A stretch of 64,000 nucleotides of DNA from Lates calcarifer (lineage: Eukaryota > Chordata > Actinopteri > Centropomidae): positions 2,959,025 to 3,023,024 of the forward strand of contig NC_066855.1 of assembly GCF_001640805.2 (NCBI RefSeq), given 5' to 3'. The notes beneath the pieces are model-generated. The model was not told where the DNA came from and made no database searches. It saw nothing but the letters and a program-made list of their open reading frames with translations. Position numbers and translations under genes: made by a program. Within the stretch, counting starts at the first letter, position 1, and each line of letters starts with the position of its first letter. Shown piece by piece: positions 35,641 through 64,000 of the stretch.

Positions 35641-37522
35641 TAAATGTCCTCCCAAACAGTTTACCCAAATTACAACAAAAACATATTTTTTCACCAGTGG
35701 TAGTTGGCTAGCAATTAGCTTTCTCTTTGGCTCGACTTGCAGATACAAAAGAGTTCTGTAAATTATCCAGAGTAACAGGTTTACTGTTTCTGAAAATAGA
35801 TGTGGCAAAATTTCTAACTTTTTAAATGTTGTTAATGCTGTAAACGGCAGTAATTAATTTAAATTATGTCAATTTTTTTGATTGGAATCTCAAAAGAATA
35901 TCTTAAATCCTAGGCAAAGTAAACCAAAGCTATTAGCATGGCAAGACACCATTAGGGTTTTAGAAAATATGGGGACTTTTTTGTAATTTGGGAAAACTGA
36001 CTCTTGCATTTATCCTCCTGTCCTGTCTTTGTACCACAGACATTTCTTGCTGTTTAACTGTAGAGTTCAATTTGTATATCATAACACAAAAGCAGGTTCA
36101 GAAAACTAGTTTTTCCAAATAATTCCTTTTGGTAACACAGCAAAACTGAAGCAGTAATAGGTGGGACCTCTACTATAGCTGCCTCTGAACTCCTCTTTGT
36201 CCTCAGGCCCTTCCAGTGCCTCTCTCTTGTCACCATCTACATGGTTTCCATGTCCATTTGATGGCAAAGTCTCAGTCTTTGGTTCACTCCGAACCTCACA
36301 GATGTCAATATACCTTTAATGTACAGATTACAAACAGGGACAATGAAAACAGTTATTCAAGCATTTTCAACTTAGTGCATGCTGCCTCATACACAGGACA
36401 ACGTGGCTCCTTAGGTAAAGACCATTTACGGTGCACAGTAAATACCAAAGCTGGACCGCCTCAGCTGTTCGCTCACTAAAGATCAGAATGGCCTGCCTGG
36501 AAGCCATGTTGATTTTGGCACATGAAGCTGAACACTGCCCTCAAAAAAACAATGGAATTTCCTGGTCGTGCCTTCAGGGAAGTGTTTTTAAATAGGAAAA
36601 ATGTAGTGTTGCTTGCTTGTCCAGAGATGTAGTGCATATATTTGCCCATAGTACACACGGTGGCTGCATTGTTGTTTTCTTTTTTTTTTAATATGGCAAC
36701 AAACTGCTGAAGATAAATAACTTGATCTCCCTAGAAGGTGCCAATTCTTGTGAAAGTGAATTGTGAATTGAATGGAAGTTTTGAATTAAGAATGTATACT
36801 TGTAGTGAATGTAATGTGTTGTTGATGAAACCAGCACGATGAAAAAAAAATGGAAACGATTAACAGAGGGGAAAAATTTTAACTTCTTCCAGTTCTTCAA
36901 ACCACATTTCTGACCCCGTCGTCTTATTCTGACTCCAGCTCTTGGAAATGCTGAACAGACCCACATCACGGTAGCTGTGACGTGCTTTATAGATCTGGTC
37001 CATTGCATTAATTTATTTATGTTTCCAAAATGAAGAGTTGCAGATGTCTGTTTTGTGCGAATTGCATGTGGTTACATTGCTGAAAATGTCTTTGTAAGCC
37101 TCTTATCACCAATCAGAAGAATGTCCGGAAGTGGTTTAAGTGACACTTAATTCTGTAAGGACCCTACAGACTGTATAATTATCAGAGAAAATGTGCTTTC
37201 GGTTGGACAATGTGACTGTATTTCTTTTCTTTTTACATTTTATCAAGAAACATAAAGCCAATGGTATAACACTATCCTCTTGAATTGCACAGGTTTACAA
37301 GGTAATTGTCTTTAAAGGCTTTATGCCTATTAACTACCACTTCCACAGTCCACAACATGATGGTCTAAATCTATAGCAGGCTCTTTGATTCCAACAGAGG
37401 CATTTTTTTCCTCTTCTGTATGTCTCATGACTAAGGCTGAATGTTTCTTATTTCTCTGCTGATCATCTATGGTGCTTATTTATTATGGATTTCCACTATT
37501 GTAATGAATGGACATGTATGGG

Positions 37523-37528
37523 AATAAA
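37523..37528 (+). promoter_or_regulatory. arhgap22: candidate distal poly(A) signal of arhgap22
   Basis: Canonical AATAAA in GGAATAAAGG on the plus strand, 2.8 kb after the stop codon and before the Tc1-like relic. Confidence 0.45.
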
Positions 37529-37798
37529 GGTGACAAAGATCATCTGTAAGACATGAGTGAACTTGGGAGTATCTGGTCTAATCTGACAAATTATTCTGCC
37601 TTTTCACAAATTTTCATTTAATGAGGTGATAGAAGCAGAAAACACACTTTTTTTAAGGCTCCTTTAAAATGTCAAGAAATAAGTTTTCCACAACACCCAG
37701 TACACTGGTCAAATCCCATTAAAACACTCCAACTCTTGGAATCCAAAACCAATAATGTATTGATTGTACTAAATATTTCTTGTGTAGCCACAGCCTGA

Positions 37799-38803
37799 TA
37801 CAGTCCAGATCATAAGTCTAGACAGTTACACATTTTTGCTCTTCAGGCTGTCCTTCAGCAGATTGAATGAAGCAAGAATCTAACAGGGAGATATCAAAAT
37901 CAACAGTTGGGTACATTCTAAAAAGCAGATGTACACAGAAAATGGCAAATGACCTGGTAGACTGAGGAGCACAAGTCTGGTCGATGAAGAAAATGACTGT
38001 ACAGCAAGTCAAGAATGCTCTCCAGGATGTGGGCGAACGTGTTTTGTTGTCAACAATTGAGAGAAGACTTCATGACCAAAACGTCAGGGGATTCACCACA
38101 GGATTAAAAGTTCTGGTAAGACAGAAAAGACAAAACAGAAAGACCAGGTTGCAGTTCACAAAAACTTACAAAAAGAAACCGGTAGAAACCTGGAACGAAA
38201 ATCAACCTTTATCAAAATGATGGAAAGAGGAAAGTGCAGAGCAAAGCATACTACCTGATCTGCCAAACGTGGTGGTTCAGTTAAGGCCTGGACATGTATG
38301 GTTGCCAATGAAACTGATGATTTTATTGCTGCTGGAAACAACAGATGAATGCAGAGGTATACAGAAGGCTTCTACGTGATCAGAAGTCAAATGCATCAGA
38401 ACTCAATCAGACATCTCATCATTCAGCAGACAACAATCTTAAACACACAACCAAAGCAACCAAAGAGCTTTTAGGGGCAGAAAGGTGGAATACCCTCGAC
38501 TGGTTGGAGTCAGACAAGCAATCTCAATATGACTGAGCTGCATTCCTTTTGCCGAAGACCAGACTAAAAGCAGAGAGGTCCAGGAGAGAATCACCAGGGA
38601 AGATACAAAGCGTCTGCTGATGTCTAGGGGTCAAAGACTAAAGGCAGATATTGACTGCAAAACATTTTTCAAAAATAGGCATTCTGTAAGCATTGAAAGG
38701 GCTGTATCTCTCTCCCACACATTCTTTCTATAAAGCTGAGACATGACACTTTAATATGGTATCAGTGAAGTGTGAAGGTCCACATACCTACAGTCTGGAC
38801 TGT
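37799..38803 (+). mobile_element. degenerate Tc1-like DNA transposon (about 1 kb)
   Basis: The left end at 37799 reads TACAGTCCAGA and the right end carries its inverse TCTGGACTGT (38794-38803). Similarity continues inward for about 25 more bases with mismatches. Between them, plus-strand reading frames broken by stops and frameshifts resemble Tc1 transposase: an N-terminal part with TIERRLHDQNVRGFTTGLKV (frame at 37984-38220), then LKHTTKATKELLGAERWNTL in the frame at 38345-38536 (the DDE-domain region), and a tail with LKADIDCKTFF. At about 1.0 kb it is shorter than intact Tc1 elements (about 1.6 kb), so it is internally deleted as well as mutated. It lies in the gap between the 3' ends of the two genes. 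Confidence 0.8.
37984..38536 (+). pseudogene. broken Tc1-like transposase remnant
   Basis: Two open pieces in different frames (37984-38220 and 38345-38536) are separated by stops. The first resembles the helix-turn-helix to early catalytic region of Tc1 transposases, the second the DNDPKHT-like catalytic region in decayed form. Later fragments to about 38690 resemble the transposase C-terminus. It cannot encode an active enzyme. Confidence 0.7.
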
Positions 38804-38880
38804 TTATCAGAGAGGACGTATTTCCAGCCATGTGTTACAACAGAAAGAAGACATACAACAACAAATCAAAGTGTATTTCT

Positions 38881-38886
38881 TTTATT
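38881..38886 (-). promoter_or_regulatory. mapk8: candidate distal poly(A) signal of mapk8
   Basis: Minus-strand AATAAA in GCAAATAAAAG. It lies about 80 bp inside the Tc1-like element's far edge, so the two convergent transcripts would end about 1.3 kb apart with the relic between them. Confidence 0.35.
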
Positions 38887-40329
38887 TGCAGTACATGTTT
38901 TTTTATTTTTTAATATTTTTTTTTAAGAGGTGGCATCATCAGATCCCAGTGCGTGTATTCTAGTAGTGCACTTCTTCGTTGGTTGCGGTTTTTGGGACGC
39001 GCAGATCCAGGAATTCTTAAAACTACTTGCATGGCTGGATTCACTAGCAAACATTACAAACCAGCACCATACATATAATGATTTCTTGTAGGTATTTACT
39101 CATCTTTTTTGTGTTTATTAACATTATTGTCCTTACTACATCGCAAACAAAATCTATCGGCCATGTTCTGACTCAAAGAACTTCCTGTCTCTAAACCAAA
39201 CCCTGGCCAACAGTTTTGTTTGGTGGGTAAGACTGATTACGTAACATTATGACTATAAACAAGTCACAGAAATAAAAATCGATCTTATTCATAAAAAAGG
39301 AAAATATGGATTGACAGTACCAAACATTTTCTTTACCTTCAGGAGACAGCTAACAAAGGCTAGGCCCATCACATACTACTAGCACAGTTTGCTGAAGGTA
39401 TTGCACATTTAGTTTAAAAACATAAAACAAACAAAAAAAAGAACAAAAAATACATATAACAATTCTCTTACTTCTAGGTGAAGTATACATAATGTACAAA
39501 ACTAGAAGTCTGTTGAAACCGACAAATAGTACACTTTCAAATAAATAAATAATGGAATCTGTTATTCACACGTCTTCGATAGCTAATTCTGCAGGCGACT
39601 AAATATATGCAAGAACTGGCAGAAATTCAGCGTGAGGTAGTTCATCAAAGCCGACTTAAATCAGAATGACATTGTTTGGAGAGATGCAGTAATAAAAAAA
39701 AAAATAAAATAAAAAAGCAACAACAACCTAAGAAGAAAAAGAAGATAAACAAAAGGAAACAAAAACTCAAATCACAGCCCCTAATGTTGGGCTAGAAAAT
39801 TAAGAGCACTTTAGACGACAAAGTGATTTTTCTGATTGATTCTCTTTTGCAAATTTGACAAATGGGCTAATATGAAAAATGGATACGTCACTGTTTTTCT
39901 CCCTGCTATTGCTTCCTTCTTACAGATGTGACATTGTTTCAGTCTTAGTTTTTACTTCTCATCTGTCAAAATATTACTGTACATTTACTACTGGACAGTT
40001 TCATTTTTTTACTGCTGTAATTTACAATAACTGACTGCAGACTGTCATTATTGTTGCACTGTATTAACAAGGCTCTACAGCTGCTAGCACTGCACCTTGC
40101 TAGCAAACCCCTAATGTTCAATAACTACCAAACAAATTCTTTTTCAATTCTGGTGACTGAGAAGAGAGCAGGAGCCTTTGCACCAGCTGTTCATGAGCCC
40201 AGTTATGAAGTATACCAAGTTTACAAAATGGAGGTTGACACATCAAAGAATAAAAAAGGGTTGCACCACAAAAAATTTTAGAAAAATCATTAGTACATAT
40301 TCAAACCCAGCAACTGCCAGGTTTAACAG

Positions 40330-40545
40330 TTGTGTAGCTAACTGCTAATGCTAACATTAGCTTGCTAATATATTAACTGATATGAAGCTACTTTAACTGA
40401 CAGAGCTAACATTAGCTTACAAACATAAATTGTTATCATGCTACTGTAACTGACCGAGATAACATTAGCTTGCTAATACATGAACTTGTTACCTAACTGA
40501 TAAAGCTAACGTTAGCTTGCATATGTAATAAATATAGACTGTTGA
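40330..40545. repeat. diverged tandem repeat, unit about 55-60 bp
   Basis: Four imperfect copies of AGCTAACATTAGCTTGCTAA followed by an AT-rich spacer with TGAACT/GAAGCT and TGTAACTGA motifs. It is in the probable mapk8 3' UTR. The core ATGCTAACATTAGC is partly palindromic. Confidence 0.75.
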
Positions 40546-42203
40546 CTAGCTAGTGATAAAACTAACTGTTTGCCTTTTATGATTACCCGTTTACACTGAA
40601 GAGTAAAAGAGGTAATTGATATGGTTGATGTTCCTGTCTGACATTTGATAAAATGCTGTTTAATAATGATATAAACTGGGAAACTTTTGTCGCAAATAAT
40701 GTTAGACTAAGTGACCAAATAAAACTAACTGGGTTAAAAAGATATTTCCCACTTATCCTACACTACTAATCAATTCTGAAACATGCATACTTCAAATATG
40801 CATATATAAATAAAAAGTAATATCTACATTTACAAAGCACTAGCAGTTTCTTTTATGGGCAAAGACAAGTTGTAAAAGGTGCAACTTGATTTTGTAAATG
40901 ACTAGTGTGTTAAGGACTTAAGAAGGACAGACACACTTCGTAATGGATCTACGAATAGCTGGTGCAAGTCCAGAACCTGAAACAGAGTTTAGTCCCACAT
41001 ATCTGGCAGACAATAATAAGTTGCCTAAGCAGAGCTCAGCACAGAGCTGCAACGTGTGCTTCAGTCTGAAGACAACCTTTTCTTGCCACTTTGCTTTGAA
41101 CTGACTAGATAAACGTCCGTGTCAAAGACCAAGACAGGTTCCAGACAGACACATTGTCTGTGTTACACATTGAGACAACATCCACCAACACCTGCTCATG
41201 ATCCGTGACAGAGCAGAATATATCCAGACTCTGCCTCTAGCAGAAAGGAGGTTTAATTCAAACATTTCTAGCAGGCAGACTGGCTGCATGAAACCTCAAT
41301 AGATGGCACAGTAAACTAAAATACAGAACATCATCACCTCCTTTGTTTTATTCATTTATGACTATGACGTTCAATGACAACTTGCCTGGAAAGATTTAAG
41401 TTAATACGTCTAATTCAAACTTTTAGTAATTTAAAAATGAATTAGCCAGAAACACTGTGGTTGTTTGGCTCTGCCTCTCAGAAGTGTGTTTGTGACTAAA
41501 GCAGTCAGTCTGCCTTTTAACAGTAATTATTATCCAAAACCCTTCACAAAATACTGACAATAACGCAGGGTTCACTCGTAGTTTGCTCCAGTAGCTGACC
41601 TTTAAAACTTTCAGTTCTTGTTTCTCTCTCACAGTCATCATATTGAATTAGTACTCAAAAAAAGCCGAAAAACTGTTATTAACCTATATTTCGGTTGCTG
41701 TCACTGCAAAGAAATACTTCTTTTTACTTTGATGAAAGACCTTGATAAAACTGCCTTTTCTTCTGAAATGACTCAAACACATGCTTAAGCATCTCACCGC
41801 ATACATCATCATCTTCTTACCCTGCAAGACACCACAGTCTCCTGCCCGAAGGGTCAAAATCAAAACAAGTAGAAAAATATACAATACATTTGTGAGAACT
41901 ACAACCCCATCATACGTTATTGGTTTGATATGGACACTTCTGCTGTTACCCAGACACCTTAAAAATCTACACAGAATGAATACACTTCCTCCCACAGCGT
42001 ACTCAGGAATGAATGACAAACAACAGGCACTTTTCCTTTCAAAAACAAATCAGAAACACTTAAAAAGGGCACTATTATTGCATACAGTAAGAATAATTTG
42101 TTTCTTTTGACTCTGCTTGTTTGTGCTGCTGTTTATAACATACTAAGTTTTAGGTTCTTTTATTCACAATTCCAGGCATGTCTGGTATGCAAAGTGTTTG
42201 GCC

Positions 42204-42229
42204 AAAAAAGAAAAAAAAAAAAAAAAAAA
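42204..42229. repeat. A homopolymer on plus strand (T run in mapk8 3' UTR)
   Basis: AAAAAAG followed by 19 or so A residues; likely length-variable. Confidence 0.85.
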
Positions 42230-43594
42230 TCACTTTTGAATTCCCAAATTCACAAAAGTACATTACTAATAACAGGATCTAGTAGTAGGAAGCAGAAATC
42301 TTTTCACACTGTTCCATCAGGCTGCAGAATCGCTATCCCTCCGAGACACCGAACATCAACACATTCACGTGCGTTCTCAATAACACAATTCCCTACTTGA
42401 CTGAACCACATTCTACTTTACACCGTCACCGATATCACAACCTCGCACAACTCTACGTCTCGAAAAAAAACCCTCCCCAAGCACGACAAAAAACATTCTA
42501 AAGTCCTGAACCGTGAACAATACCTCACTGTCAAAGCAAGCCAGAGGAGAACGTGAAAGAGCTCCATGCATCCAGTCCTCCAAAGCAAAACCACCACTCC
42601 AGTTCCATAATGTCACACTGCCTGTTGCAGACAAGAGAAGAGGTACTTTAAAGCACTTAAAAATACAGAAGACAGTCATCAAAATGTTCCAAGTTATCTT
42701 GCGGGACCTCACTGTGCCATTATCAATCCCATAGCTTAAGTGTAGATCGTAAAATGACTCATATGGTGGAAGAAAACTTTCAGTACTTTGAAATTTTGAC
42801 TGAACAGGAAGTGAAGAATGAGCAAATTATAAAGCTTTCATTAAGGTGAAATTTACAATGTAGGCTGTAGTAGTGACTCACAAGAAAAAAAATATTTTTA
42901 CAAATCAATCTAAATGACCTCGGTCAAAATAAATGGATATGTCATATGCATTTAAACAATATCCATGTCATGTGAAATAAAACAAGTAAGGGGAGTACTA
43001 AGACCATACATTTGTCAATTAAATTATGTTTCAATGGCTCACTGCAAACTCATGTCGAAGATAAAACTACATCTAAGATAAAATCTGTACAAACTCAATC
43101 TACATTTATATGGCAAGTTGTAAAAGCAAGTGAAAACAAATGACTTTCAACAGAAAAATAGATCACATTAAAACATTTTACAGATATTTCTTTAAATTCT
43201 CACTGTCGGTTAATACAAACCGGAACATAGTGAAATCATAAAAATTCTCTTATCATCATCTTAGGTTTCTGAAAAATTAAGAAATGCCACAATAAATTAC
43301 AGCTAGGACTCAAATGAAAATAAATCCTAATTTAAAAAAAAGACTATAACTGTCATAAAAAAAGAAAGAGATCTGTCCTTTCAGAAATGTTTCTCAAACA
43401 GCTAGCTGGCTAATCGCTACACTACTGAAGACAAGCACACAGAGGAGGTGGGAGGAGGCAGATGCAAGAGGGGTGGGGGTTGAGAGCCAGTGTCGGGCTG
43501 GTGGTCTCAGAGGTGACCAGGGGCCGTGGCCCAGCTCAGGACCAGGCCCAGCCCCAGGACCAGAACCAGAACCAGGAGGAGGTGTAGATGATAG

Positions 43595-64000
<20,406 letters not shown>

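Larger units (their letters stand above)
34681..37545 (+). other. arhgap22: probable arhgap22 3' UTR
   Basis: AT-rich, no supported coding sequence. AATAAA occurs at 34815-34820 (very short UTR) and 37523-37528 (UTR of about 2.85 kb). The later one is followed by a GT-containing stretch and is placed just before the transposon relic. A foldback repeat lies inside at about 35278-35640. Which signal is used cannot be decided from sequence. Confidence 0.5.
38881..43594 (-). other. mapk8: probable mapk8 3' UTR (up to 4.7 kb)
   Basis: AT-rich, no supported coding sequence on either strand. On the minus strand AATAAA occurs at 38886-38881, just before the transposon relic, and several other copies lie closer to the stop (for example at 39119-39114). 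The exact end is uncertain. It contains a diverged tandem repeat at 40330-40545 and an A/T homopolymer at 42204-42229. Confidence 0.5.

Noticed and set aside
37984..38220. 78-codon frame as a host gene
   Set aside because: It lies between Tc1-like inverted ends and matches broken transposase pieces.

Overview
This window comes from a vertebrate nuclear genome, almost certainly a ray-finned teleost and probably a spiny-rayed (percomorph-like) fish. The pointers are multi-exon genes with GT-AG introns, introns compact for vertebrates, fish-type JNK1 residues, abundant CA/GT microsatellites, a degenerate Tc1-like element and several copies of a short foldback repeat rich in AGCTAAGCTA motifs that is familiar from teleost introns. 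Nothing prokaryotic, viral or CRISPR-like was seen.

Two protein-coding genes lie tail to tail. On the plus strand, arhgap22 runs from about 6.7 to 34.7 kb (coding) in ten coding exons, with a 3' UTR that may reach about 37.5 kb. It encodes a 744-residue Rho GTPase-activating protein with a PH domain, a RhoGAP domain and a C-terminal coiled coil. Every exon junction could be phased by hand and gives one continuous frame. Two further first-exon candidates (about 24.2 kb and 30.9-31.1 kb) end in the exact phase needed to splice into exons 4 and 5. They would make proteins with half or none of the PH domain.

On the minus strand, mapk8 (JNK1) runs from 59.6 kb down to 43.6 kb in ten coding exon positions, with two alternative copies of exon 6. 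The last exon has tandem 3' splice sites five bases apart that give a 384-residue short form or a 452-residue long form, as in mammalian JNK1. Both exon-6 copies end in a U12-type (minor spliceosome) donor, which explains their mutual exclusion. The long C-tail carries a 12-alanine run and a His/Gln-rich patch.

Region by region: 1-240 is a minisatellite ending in a perfect hairpin; 0.24-6.1 kb is upstream or intergenic sequence; 6.1-34.7 kb is arhgap22 with large introns; 34.7-37.5 kb is its probable 3' UTR, containing a foldback repeat; 37.8-38.8 kb is a dead Tc1-like transposon in the gap between the genes; 38.9-43.6 kb is the probable mapk8 3' UTR; 43.6-59.6 kb is the mapk8 coding region; 59.66-64 kb is mapk8 5' flank or first intron. 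The genes have related biology: RhoGAPs set Rac/Rho activity, and JNK is a kinase downstream of Rac. The same convergent arrangement exists in human for MAPK8-ARHGAP22, and as a paralogous pair for MAPK10-ARHGAP24.

There is no clear sign of a wholly new system. The best leads are the U12-enforced exon-6 choice with a long foldback in the adjacent intron, and the two alternative arhgap22 first exons.
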